Of a DNA stretch of 64,000 bases, positions 12,664 through 22,866 are shown in pieces. Origin of the DNA: Oenanthe sinensis. Taxonomy: Eukaryota > Streptophyta > Magnoliopsida > Apiales > Apiaceae. The position numbers and the translations under genes are program-made. The DNA lies in NCBI GenBank assembly GCA_028671895.1, contig CM053794.1, positions 23,980,501 through 24,044,500 on the forward strand, read 5' to 3'. The notes below the pieces were generated by a model. That model was not told where the DNA came from, searched no databases, and saw only the letters and a list, made by a program, of their open reading frames with translations. Position 1 is the stretch's first letter. Each line of letters opens with the position of its first letter.

Positions 12664-13019
12664 AATATTCTCCATTTATTAACTTTTAACTTGAGGCCTT
12701 TTGTCATTTCCTTTTTGCTTCACTGTCTTCAATCTTCTTCTGGAATCTTCTGTAGTAACCACTTGAAATCTTCTATATCTTCTGTCTTTCATAGAAGTAC
12801 TACCACAATATTATTTTCACTGACGCTTGATCATAACAATGAACTTCTTCCAGTGTTGAGTAGCAATCCCATAAAATTCTTCTGATACTTAGATCATTTG
12901 TGATTAGTTGACTGTCTTCGATTTGATTCCATCCTCAGTATTTATTACTTACTACATTTTCTTACAGGAGTTGAGTTGTCATCTATTTATTAAAAATAGG
13001 TCTAGTCATATGCCTTTCA
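12664..13019 (-). repeat. Copia-B family LTR fragment, inverted, truncated by the gypsy insertion
   Basis: The reverse complement begins TGAAAGGCATATGACTAG at 13019 and follows the 5' portion of the B-type LTR at 54723 for about 350 bp (shared words include GAAGACAGTCAACTAATC and GGGATTGCTACTCAACACTG). It ends where the gypsy LTR starts, so the gypsy element inserted into this LTR; the remainder should lie left of the window. It is more diverged from the B LTRs than they are from each other. Confidence 0.85.
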
Positions 13020-13351
13020 ATAATTCTCCATTCTTTCATAATTGTTTTGTAGAATGCAGTGTTTGTACTAGTGATAAGAGTGTTGCTGCATGACTTTGAA
13101 TTATAGGAGTGGTCTGAGGCATCACTTGCAGTACCAAACTATGGAAATTTCTTTGATATGCCATTAGGTTTTTGAAGAGAGAGCTCCATTAAATTTCGAG
13201 AGAAGATTAATTTGGTTATACGTACCCTACTAGGTATAGTTCGTAGTTGTATGTATGGAGCTGGAGTTGGAACAAGAATCAAGTATTGGGTAGGTTTTAT
13301 ACTGCAGGATTGGAGTTTTATTAGTATTATACAAGGACACGGACTTGATGG
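13020..13351 (-). pseudogene. E2 ubiquitin-conjugating enzyme fragment, copy 1
   Basis: It is collinear with 59598-59935 and encodes the same antisense protein part: SRNLMELSLQKPNGISKKFP, then the region before the E2 core, ending around TIMKEWR at 13020. There the copia-B LTR fragment interrupts it, so the catalytic part is absent in this copy. It is a relic, and the neighbouring ORFs on the plus strand are shadows. Confidence 0.7.
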
Positions 13352-13358
13352 GCTATTG

Positions 13359-13967
13359 TAGGGGTGGGAATCGGATAAAACGGATCTGGATATAGCCATA
13401 TCCGTATCCGAATCCGGAGGATACTATCCGGATTCGGATATTATCCGAATCCAGATTTTTTCAACCACTTGTTCTGTTTTTTAAAACAATTGCGTGAGGA
13501 AGGATTTGAAACCTAGTCGCTCCCTTTTGCTTTCCTAATTCCATACTCCAACCACTTGGGCTACCTGATTATTGTGTTATACTTAGACAGGGAAATAATT
13601 AAAGATAACTTAGTGATTTTTGCCGAAGCATGCTTTATCTCACTTTGACTATATTATTATATTATCTTGATAGAATGATAAACATGTGTTTCCAATCTAA
13701 TACGGGGTAATATTTTATCTTCATAGCAGGACCGTATGCTTATATTTTATAATTACATTTAAAAAATATATTATATATAATTAATTTCGGATACGGATAT
13801 TTTCGGATACGGATGCGCCTATATCCATATCCGTATCCGAAATTTTCGGATACGGATAATATCTGTATCCGCTTTTTTCCGGATACAGATAATATCCGCA
13901 TTTTTCGGATACGAATACAGATATTTCGGACGGATATCGGATTTTTCGAATTTTTTTGCCAGCCCTA
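13359..13967. mobile_element. hAT-type MITE (609 bp) rich in CGGATA words
   Basis: It begins TAGGGGTGGGAATCGG and ends TTTTTTGCCAGCCCTA. It is flanked by the 8-bp duplication GGCTATTG at 13351-13358 and 13968-13975, present once at the uninterrupted site near 59935. Dense repeats of CGGATA/TATCCG crowd both ends (13380-13455 and 13785-13940), the usual subterminal pattern of hAT elements. There is no transposase. A tRNA-like SINE head sits in its middle. Confidence 0.92.
13502..13564 (-). repeat. tRNA-derived SINE-like remnant
   Basis: The minus strand reads GGTAGCCCAAGTGGTTGGAG (pol III A-box-like) and, about 30 bases later, CTAGGTTTCAAATCC (B-box-like), the spacing of a tRNA gene. It lacks a proper acceptor stem and lies inside the hAT MITE, so it is more likely a SINE or tRNA pseudogene head than a functional tRNA. 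Confidence 0.5.
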
Positions 13968-14256
13968 GGCTATTGTGTATGACTTCCGGTCTTATAATGA
14001 AATATTATATTACTCTAATTAAAAGTCTAATTAAATTAATATTTATTTTTAACTTAGGATTCCAATCACTACTTATCTTCTAATTAAGAATCTAATTAAT
14101 AAATTTTAAAATATTCTAATGAGAAGTCTTATAAAAATAATTATATGGGTGATTAAAAAAGAAATGATAAAGTGACTTATTGACGAAAAATGTATTTCAT
14201 GAGAGACCGATTTATTAAGGAGAAGTATGTTAATCGTTAAAATTGAAGAACTCTTA

Positions 14257-14635
14257 GGGGTCGTTTGGTTCAAATATCAGTATGAGGTTGGAATCAGGAA
14301 TCGGGTTATAGTGGTATGGGGTTGACGTATAATTTCTAATATCATGTGTTTGGTTGAGTGCTGGATTGAATATATTTTATTGAATATATTTTTTATTTAT
14401 TAATTTAATTATTTCAAAATTTTATTTTAATTATTTATTTTAGTATATTTTTGACTTATTGATTTATTTTTTTAATTAAACATATAAATTTAATTGCTTA
14501 AATAGAAATGAATATATTAAAAATTAATTTGATTCCTCATACCCCATCCCTCGTACCCACCTCCCCCCTTTGGTATGAAAAACCCATACCTTGGGGGTTT
14601 GAGGAATGAGTATCAATTTATTTTTTCACAACCAA
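14257..14635. mobile_element. Tourist-like (PIF/Harbinger) MITE, left part
   Basis: It begins GGGGTCGTTTGGTTC after TTA at 14254-14256; the matching inverted end is at 58269-58283 followed by TTA. TTA target duplication and GGGGTCGTTTGG ends are hallmarks of Tourist-like MITEs. The CACTA composite inserted in its right third. Left plus right part total about 447 bp, agreeing with the intact paralogue at 60223-60672. Confidence 0.85.
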
Positions 14636-14844
14636 CACTACGCTATAAGTGCTCATAGGCAATGCTTTTAGAAAGCGTTGCACTGAAAATGTTGTGGTAG
14701 TTTTGAATTTTTGGCTCTTTTGCAACACCGCTAAAATAGTATTACATTAGATAAAACTTCGTGTTGTATATTACTCACGGTATTGCAGTGAATGCAACAC
14801 TAACGAATGGTGTTGCAATAACTATTTTTTTTAATAATTAGTGA

Positions 14845-14965
14845 CGTGGTAGTGGGCTAGTGCTGACGTGACAGTGGGGGGCCCACCACGGCTGACGTGG
14901 CAGTGGAGCCCATGCTGACATGGCAGGCGGGGGCAACCAGTGGGCCACCACTGCTGACGTGGCAG
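14845..14965. repeat. GC-rich subterminal repeat block, CACTA left side
   Basis: Degenerate repeats of GTGGGCC...GCTGACGTGGCAGT are imperfectly tandem. They contrast with the AT-rich surroundings and match the block at 57763-57945 near the other end. Confidence 0.7.
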
Positions 14966-17927
14966 TTTTATTCTATGTGATTTTATATTAGTCAAACCGG
15001 TCAAACGAAACTTTCTCTATAACTAATGTTGTGCTGAATGCTGTATCTATTTTTTTAAATTTATTTTTCAACGATCCAACCATACAGATGATAATATCTG
15101 ACTATTTTCCTGGTGCCAATTTTTTTTAAAAAATTCCAGTTTTATTCTATGTGATTTTATACTAGTCAAACTAGACGTTCTCTATAACTAGTGTTGTGCT
15201 GAATACTGAATCTATTTTTTTAAATTTCTTTTTCGACGATCCAACCGTACGGATGTTAATATCTGACTATTTTAGTAATGCCAATTATTTTTAAAAAAAA
15301 TCAGTTTTATTCTATGTGATTTTATACTAGTAAAACCGGTCAAACGAGACTTTCTCTGTAACTAATGTTGTGCTAAATGCAGAATTTATTTATTTAAATT
15401 TATTTTTCGGTGATCCAACCGTACGGATGCTAATATCTAACTTTTTTAGTGGTGCCAATTGTTTTAAAAAAAATTAAGTTTTGGTCTATGCGATTTTATA
15501 CTAGTCAAACCGGTTAAACGAGACTTTCTCTGTGACTAATGTTGTGCTGAATGCTGAATCTATTTTTTTAATTTTATTTATCGACGATCCAACCGTACGG
15601 CTGTTAATATCTGACTATTTTAGTGGTGCCAATTTCTTTTTAAAAAATTACAGTTTTATTCTATGTGATTTTATACTAGTCAAACAGGTCAAACTAGACG
15701 TTCTCTATAACTCGTGTTGTGTTGAATACTGAATCTACTTTTTTAAATTTCTTTTCCGACGATCCAGCTGTACGGATGTTAATATCTGACTATTTTAGTA
15801 ATGCCAATTTGTGTTTAAAAAATTTCAGTTTTATTCTATGTGATTTTATAATAGTCAAATCGGTCAAACGAGACTTTCTCTGTAAATAATGTTGTGCTGA
15901 ATGTTGAATCTATTTTTTTAAATTTATTTTTCGACGATCCAACCATACGGATGTTAATATCTGACTATTTTAGTGGTTACAATTTTTTTTAAAAAAATTC
16001 AGTTTTATTCTATGTGATTTTATACTAGTCAAACCGGTCAAACGAAACTTTCTCTGTAACTAATGTTGTGCTGAATGCAGAATCTATTTTTTTAAATTTC
16101 TTTTTCGACGATCCAACCGTACGGAAGTTAATATCTGACTATTTTAGTGGTGCCAATTTTTTTTAAAAAAATTTCAGTTTTATTCTATGTGATTTTTTAC
16201 TGGTCAAACCGGTCAAACGAGATTTTCTCTGTAACTAATGTTGTGCTGAATACTGAATCTATTTTTTTAAATTTCTTTTTCGACGATCCAACCGTACGGA
16301 TGTTAATATCTTACTATTTTTGTGGTGAAAATTTCTTTTAAAAAAATTCAGTTTTATTCTATATGATTTTATATTAGTCAAACCGGTCAAACTAAACGTT
16401 CTCTATAACTCGTGTTGTGTTGAATACTGAATCTATTTTTTTAAATTTCTTTTTCGACGATCCAACCGTACGGATATTAATATCTTACTATTTTAGTAAT
16501 GCCAATTTTTTTTTTAAAAATTCAGTTTTATTCTTTGTGATTTTATACTAGTCAAACTAGACTTTCTCTGTAACTAGTGTTGTGTTGAATGCTGAATTTA
16601 TTTTTTAAAATTTCTTTTACGATAATCCAACCGTACGGATGTTAATATCTGACTATTTTAGTAATGCCAATTTTTTTTTAAAATTTTTAGTTTTATTCTA
16701 TGTGATTTTATACTAGTCAAACCGGTCAAACTAGACTTCTTTATAACTAGTGGTGTGCTGAATGCTGAATTTATTTTTTTAATTTTTTTTCCGACGATCC
16801 AACTGTTCGGATGTCAATATCTGACTATTTTAGTAATGCCAAATTATTTTTAAAAAATTTCAGTTTTATTCTATGTGATTTTATACTAGTCAAACCAGTC
16901 AAACGAGACTTTCTCTGTAACTAATGTTGTTCTGAATGCTGAATCTATTTTTTGAAATTTATTTTTCGACGATCCAACCGTACGGATGTTAATGTATGAC
17001 TATTTTAGTGGTGCAATTTTTTTTTTTAAAAATTTAGTTTTATTCTATGTGATTTTATACTAATCAAACCGGTCAAACGAGACTTTCTCTATAACTAACG
17101 TTGTGCTGAATGCTGAATCTATTTTTTTTAAATTTTTTTCGACGATCCAACCGTACGGATGTTAATATCTGACTATTTTAGTGGTGCCAATTTTTTATTA
17201 AAAAATTTCAGTTTTATTCTATGTGATTTTATACTAGTCAAACCAGTCAAACGAGACTTTCTCTATAACTAATGTTGTGCTGAATGCTGAATCTATTTTT
17301 TAAAATTTATTTTTCGACGATCCAACCATACGGATGTTAATATCTGTCTATTTTAGTAGTGCCAATTTTTTTAAAAAAATTCCGGTTTTATTCTATGTGA
17401 TTTTATACTAGTCAAACCGGTCAAATTAGACGTTCTCTATAACTAGTGTAGTGCTGAATACTGAATCTATTTTTTTAAATTTATTTTTCGACGATCCAAC
17501 TGTACGGATGTTAATATCTGACTATTTTAGTAATGCCAATTTTTTTTAAAAAAATTCAGTTTTATTCTATGTGATTTTATACTAGTGAAACCGGTTAAAC
17601 GAGAATTTCTCTGTAACTAATGTTGTCTCGAATGCTGAATTTATTTTTTTACAATTATTTTACGATGATCCCACAGTTCGTATGCTAATATCTAACTATT
17701 TTAGTGGTGCCGATTTTTTTTAAAAAAATTTCATTTTTATTCTATGTTATTTTATACTAGTCAAACCGGTCAAACGAGACTTTCTCTATAACTAATGTTG
17801 TGCTGAATGCTGAATCTATTTTTTTAATTTCTTTTTCGACTATCCAACCGTACGGATGTTAATATCTGACTATTTTAGTGGTGCCAATTTCTTTTAAAAA
17901 AAATTACAGTTTTATTCTATGTGATTT
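14966..17927. repeat. ~172-bp tandem array, left half (about 17 units)
   Basis: Landmarks recur in order in each unit: TTCTATGTGATTTTATACTAG, CAAACCGGTCAAACGAGAC, TTGTGCTGAATGCTGAATC, T-rich tract, CGACGATCCAACCGTACGG, and ATATCTGACTATTTTAG. I count about 17 occurrences of the ATCCAACC word here at spacings of 165-177 bp. Unit-to-unit divergence is moderate. The array starts directly after the CACTA GC-rich block and is cut by copia C. The ORFs called across it are period artefacts. Confidence 0.93.
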
Positions 17928-19084
17928 CTTAGCACATAGCACTTGCAGCCAAAAACATGAAAAAACCCCACTTTTGCCTTTTTGTCTTTCTTGATCAATT
18001 GATAAGGGGTCTTCCCTTGAGCTTGATTTACTAAGGAGATGTTTTGAATGTAACATGCGGTGTTTATGGCCTCAGCCCAGAAATATGTTGGTAGTTTGGC
18101 ATCCTCCAACATGGTTCTAGCTGCTTCAATCAATGTCCTATTTTTCCTTTCAACTACCCCATTTTGTTGAGGTGTTCTTGGTGCAGAGAATGTGTGTATG
18201 ATTCCTTTTGATTCACAGAACTCTTTCATTGTGGAATTTTTGAATTCTGTCCCATTGTCACTCCTTATCTTCTTTACATCCAGTTCAAGGTTTTTCTCAA
18301 CTTCTCTTATGTGCTTGATGATGAGATGACTAGCTTCATCCTTTGAATGCAGAAAATAAGTCCATGAGAATCTTGAAAAATCATCCACAATGACTAGAGC
18401 ATACTTCTTCATTGCAATAGACATGATATTTACAGGACCAAACACATCCATATGTAATAACTCAAGTGGCTTTTCAATTGATGATTCCAATTTTGACTTG
18501 AATGATGCCTTCTTTTTTTTTCCTTTCTGACAAGCATCACAAAGTCCATCCTTGACAAATTCCATTTGTGGTAAGCCTCTCACTTGATTGTTCTTGACCA
18601 ACAGATTCATGGATTTGAAATTCAAGTGAGCTAATTTCTTATGTCATAGCCAACTTTCATTTGCACTTGCCTTAGAGAGGAGACAAGTCATTGAATCTGC
18701 ACTTGTTGAGTTGAAGTCAGCTATGTACACATTTCCTTTTCTATTCCCAGTCATAACCAGGCTTCCATCTACCTTGTTGGAAATTATGCATGCTTCTGTT
18801 GTGAAACAAACTTTATTTCCATTGTCACATAGTTGACTTATGCTTAACAAGTTATGTCTTAAGCCATCAACTAATGCAACAGGTTCAATGATGACATTCT
18901 CTTTTGAAATCAAGGCATATCCCATGGTGTACCTTTTGATGTCATCTCCAAAAGTTACTCCAGGGCCAGCTTTCTCCTCAAACTTTGTGAGCAGTGATTT
19001 ATCTCCAGTCATGTGTCCTAAACACCCACTGTCCAAGTACCAAAGATTTCTTCTTTTTCCCTGCACACAGTCAAAACAAATCAA
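17928..19084 (-). pseudogene. pol: Copia C pol fragment (protease and partial integrase)
   Basis: The protease has the motif YLDSGCLGHMTG near 19030, with Cys where most relatives have Ala or Ser after DSG. The GAG-pre-integrase region ends SKASANESWL, then a stop near 18643 interrupts the HHCC zinc region. The integrase core continues from 18625 with HMDVFGPV, SDNGTEF and NGVVERKNRT (the three acidic catalytic positions) and stops at HVFGCKCYVLRN, where element sequence turns into tandem-array sequence. The fragment is therefore both mutated and physically truncated. Confidence 0.88.
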
Positions 19085-19089
19085 GTTGA

Positions 19090-21607
19090 TTTTGGTACCT
19101 AAGTTGCCTTGGGTCCTTTCTTATTAGTTGTTATCTTCGGCTTGGTTTTCAATTTTTGTACCTTTGGTTTAGGTGGTTTTACTTCTACTTCAACCTTAGG
19201 TGTTGGTTTCCTTACCTCAGAATTCTCAGTGCTAATATTTGGAATGCTCATGCTTGCAGAATTGGAAAAATTTGGTGCATGAAGATTATTAAGCATATTC
19301 CATGGCATAGCAGGTATATTCATGTTGGCAAATGCAAGATATGGATTAAACATATAAGGCATTGATGCATTCTGAGCATGAATAGCATGAGAATCAACTA
19401 AATGAGGAAAAAACAAAATTAGAATGCATGTTAGGTATAACAGGCACATTGGTTGTTGTAGGCATGTTGAGTTTGCATTGCACAGATAAATGATTTTTAC
19501 TACCACACTTAGCACATATCTTCCTAGGAGCATATTTGTCAGGTGTGTAGTTATTGTGCTTATTTATGCCTACTTTACCATTTCTGTTTTTCTTCTTCTT
19601 TTCATTTGGCTGAATATTAGGCTCTATCTTTTCCAATTTTTCTTTCAACTGATCTTTAGATAAGAACCCTATATTAGCCTGTTCAATTTTGACTTGAGAT
19701 TTAGAGGAGCTACTTTCTTTGACAAATTTAACAGGTCTGTTAAGCTTGGTTTTAACAACGCACTTCTTAGCAGTTGATGATTCCTCAATCGATGGATAAT
19801 TATCTGTTGGAATAACATTATCAATCGATGGATGATTATCCGTTGAATTGGCATTATCAATCGATGGATAATTCTTATCAGTTGATTCAGAATTAGCAAT
19901 CGATTGCTTCTTTTCCAAAGATTGATCTTCATCAATGGCTAATTTCTCAAGAGTTTCAGACAACATGGTGAAAGAATTTGTTCCATGAATGTCATTCATC
20001 TTCTTACTGGCTTTACTTGACCTGTTCCAGTTGTCAATGGTTCTTAGTTCTTCTTCCAATTTTTCTTTCAATTTTTCTATTTCCTTTTTGCTCCCAACTA
20101 GCTCATTTCTAGCATCTCTGTTCTCTACCTTGAGTCTGTCCATTTGCACTAGCTCACTCTCTAGGAAATTGTTTCTTTCAGTGAGAGTTTCTAAGGTTAA
20201 TTTGAGCCTAGTATTCTCTTTGTTCAAGGACTTAAGAGTGACATGCAAATTATACAATTCATTTGACATTTCATTAATAGTAATATTGCATTCATCTTTG
20301 GATAACTCAGATAGGTTTGTAGAAATTACCTGATTGCTAGATGAACAAGCTTCCTGGTCATCTTGATTGGCCATTAGTGCAAGGTTGATGTGTTCTTCTT
20401 CTTCTTCAGAATCCTCCTCAGCAGCCCAGTCCTTTTCTTCTGTCACAAAAGCCTTCTCTCTTTGTTTAAGCAAGTCAAAGTACTTCTTCTTATAGTCAAT
20501 ACCATCACTAAACTTTGACTTCTTTTCTATTTTAGGCTTTCTGCAATCACTTGAAAAATGACCAGCCGATCCACAGTTGAAGCATCTGAATTGAGTCCTG
20601 TCAACAAGATTTTTGCTTTGTTGAGTGTCTCTCCTGAACTGTGATCCAGGCCTTTGCATAGGATTCCTTTTGAACTTGAGTTTTGATAATTTTTTTGATA
20701 GAAAAGCTAAATGCTCATCTATTTCATCCATTTCATCTTTAGTGAATGACTCATCATCCTCACAAATTTCTTTTCCTTTCCCAGTAGAAGACTCATCATA
20801 TCTAACATTATTTGCACCATTGTCATGACCTTCTTTCTTTCCTTCTTTGACAGGAGCAACTTCACCTGATTCTGCAACTTGCTTATCCTTGGCAACCAAA
20901 GCAATGGAATTCTCTCTCTTCTGACTTTTCTCAATTTCCTCATCTTGTTGTAGCTCCAACTCATAGGTTTTCAAGATGCCATACAGCTTATCAAGAGTAT
21001 ATTCTTTAAAGTCAGGAGATTGTCTTATAGAAACAGTCATTGGTTTCCATTCCTTGGGTAAGGACCTCAAGAATTTGAGGTTGGTGTCCTCAACAACAAA
21101 TACTCTTCCATATAGTTTAAGCTCATTTAGCAGCTTTTGAAACCTACTATATGTATCATTGATTGCTTCACCACTCTTGAAGTGAAAGGCCTCATATTTT
21201 TGAATCAAGAGTTGCATCTTGTTCTTTCTTACTTGTTCAGTGCCTTCACAGAGGGTTTGAAGAGTATCCCAGACTTCCTTGAAGGTTGTACAGTTGATAA
21301 CATTGTCAAACATATCCTTGTCAAGACCATTAAACAAAATATTCATAGCCTTTTTATCCTTGTGTACTTCCTTCTCATCTTCATCTGTATATTCACTCAC
21401 TGGTTTAGGAATGAGTTTGTCTGGTGCCTGAGTACCATCTGCATTTACACTTGTAACTATTTTCATAGGCACATGTGGACCTTTCTCTATGCAGTGAACA
21501 TATGAAGGATTAATGGATAGCAGATGCAAGTGCATTTTCACTTTCCAGGGAAAATACTCATCTTTCTCTAGAACTGGAATCTTAACTCCTGTGTCTTTTT
21601 GACCCAT
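19090..21607 (-). pseudogene. gag: Copia C Gag, frameshifted
   Basis: I take the start at the MGQKDTGVKIP methionine (21607) rather than the upstream in-frame ATG, because homologues begin with a short lead to the IP..(D/E)..Y..W motif. A UBN2-type gag domain contains YEAFHFKSGEAINDTYSRF. A CCHC knuckle CFNCGSAGHFSSDC lies near residue 342, followed by a long acidic and coiled-coil region and a second knuckle-like CAKCGSKNHLSVQC near 19510. The frame shifts around 19420 into the Asn/Pro-rich tail and a stop at 19099-19101 stands where relatives have Trp. The region 19787-19880 encodes repeated PSIDN units whose DNA is the LTR motif. Confidence 0.85.
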
Positions 21608-21652
21608 ACTTGATGTACTTTTAGATCTTAACTTTCTGTATGTTGAAAGCTT

Positions 21653-21664
21653 GCTCTGATACCA
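21653..21664 (-). other. tRNA-iMet primer-binding site of copia C
   Basis: TGGTATCAGAGC on the minus strand, next to the inner edge of the LTR. Confidence 0.88.
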
Positions 21665-21666
21665 AT

Positions 21667-22866
21667 TGTTATCTGCCCTTAAGTACACTAAGTTTGGAGA
21701 AGCGGAGGGTTGAATACAAACTTAAGAATTAAGTTAAATTCTTGCGGAATAAAGTTTGTTCAATGACAGTGTTTTTGTGTATAGAGAGAACTGATGTAAC
21801 TAAGAACTTGACAAGAAAAAATATTGAAAACAAAACACAACAATGTTAAAAATCACTAGTGGATTGGTTTTTCACTAGTATGTTTTTGCTTTCAATTGAT
21901 CTTAGTAAGAATACCAAGCTGCTTACAAAGTGAGTTTTTGAACTCAAAAAAGCACTACAAGATACTGCCTATATTTTTTGTGCTTTTTGAGGTCTTGATG
22001 TTTTTCTACACACTTTGCTACTGTGTACTTCTAACAACTATATAGAAGTTTTCTTCACACCTAATTTCTATCGACAGATAGCAATATAAAATTACAACTT
22101 ATATTGTTTACATGAAAATAGAAACTAGCTACTTGCACAGTCTTCTTTTTGAACTGACTAGCCCTGGAAGTATCTTTGTCTTGATACATTCCTTGAATAC
22201 TATGTTGCCTTAAAAGTCTTCACAATCCTGACAGGACTGTCTTCCATTGATTCAGTTTCTGCACAGTTCCCATACTTCTTGTCTTTAACTAAATTGGGAA
22301 AACTTAATCAACCGATAAATGCTGTTAAGCTTATTAGTTGATTCTCCTTCGCTTATCCATCGATGGATAGGATATTTGTTGATCAGTTGATGTGTCGATG
22401 GATAATTGAGTTATCCATCGACTCCCTATCCATTGATGGTTCGTTATCTGTTGACTGTCTTTATCCATTGATGACTTGTATCTGTTGATAACTTTCATCT
22501 GTTGAGTAGTGTCTTCATCCATCGACTTCAACATCAGTTGATCACTTCACTTGTGAGAATTCTGACTTAGAATATTTACAATTGATCAGCCATTCTTCAC
22601 ATCTGTTGAGAAGCTAGAAATTGAAGTCAAAAACATCAGTCGACTACTTCATAGCATCCATCGAGGCAATACAATAAATTGATAGTGAAACATAAATTAA
22701 TGCTAGAATCCAGTTTATTAGTTGATAAACAAGCTTCAATTGATAACTGGTTTCCTAGTCAATGGATATTTATAAGTCATATCCATCGACCAGTTACAAA
22801 GTAATTTTAAGTCCCTATTGTAATTCTAAGTAATTTTGTTATCATCAAACTTCATAATTCCTAACA
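21667..22866 (-). repeat. Copia C 5' LTR (about 1.2 kb)
   Basis: On the minus strand it runs from TGTTAGGAATTATGAAG to GGGCAGATAACA. It carries many copies of a palindrome-prone ATCCATCGATGGATA-type word (22330-22520 and weaker copies to 22790), comparable to the repeated palindromes reported for Sirevirus LTRs. Confidence 0.85.

Larger units (their letters stand above)
13020..14635. repeat. Segmental duplication, copy 1 left arm
   Basis: This is collinear with 59598-60602, apart from the hAT MITE at 13359-13967. The 13976-14256 part is AT-rich, noncoding, with nothing recognisable; the rest is the E2 fragment and a Tourist-like MITE. The arm resumes at 58216 after the CACTA composite. Confidence 0.88.
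17928..22866 (-). mobile_element. Copia element C, Sirevirus-like, 3'-truncated
   Basis: On the minus strand it has a 5' LTR (22866-21667), PBS, gag, protease and integrase, then ends abruptly inside integrase at 17928, where the tandem array resumes. RT, RNase H, any third ORF and the 3' LTR are missing. The array phase jumps by roughly 100 bp across the element, so there is no clean target duplication; a deletion removed the 3' half with some array sequence. Confidence 0.88.

Noticed and set aside
13502..13564. Functional tRNA gene
   Set aside because: A- and B-box-like words are present, but no acceptor stem or convincing anticodon arm; better read as a SINE remnant.
15532..16341. Short ORFs across the 172-bp array (also 24619-24900)
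   Set aside because: They are period artefacts: the same peptide recurs with each unit and breaks at indels.
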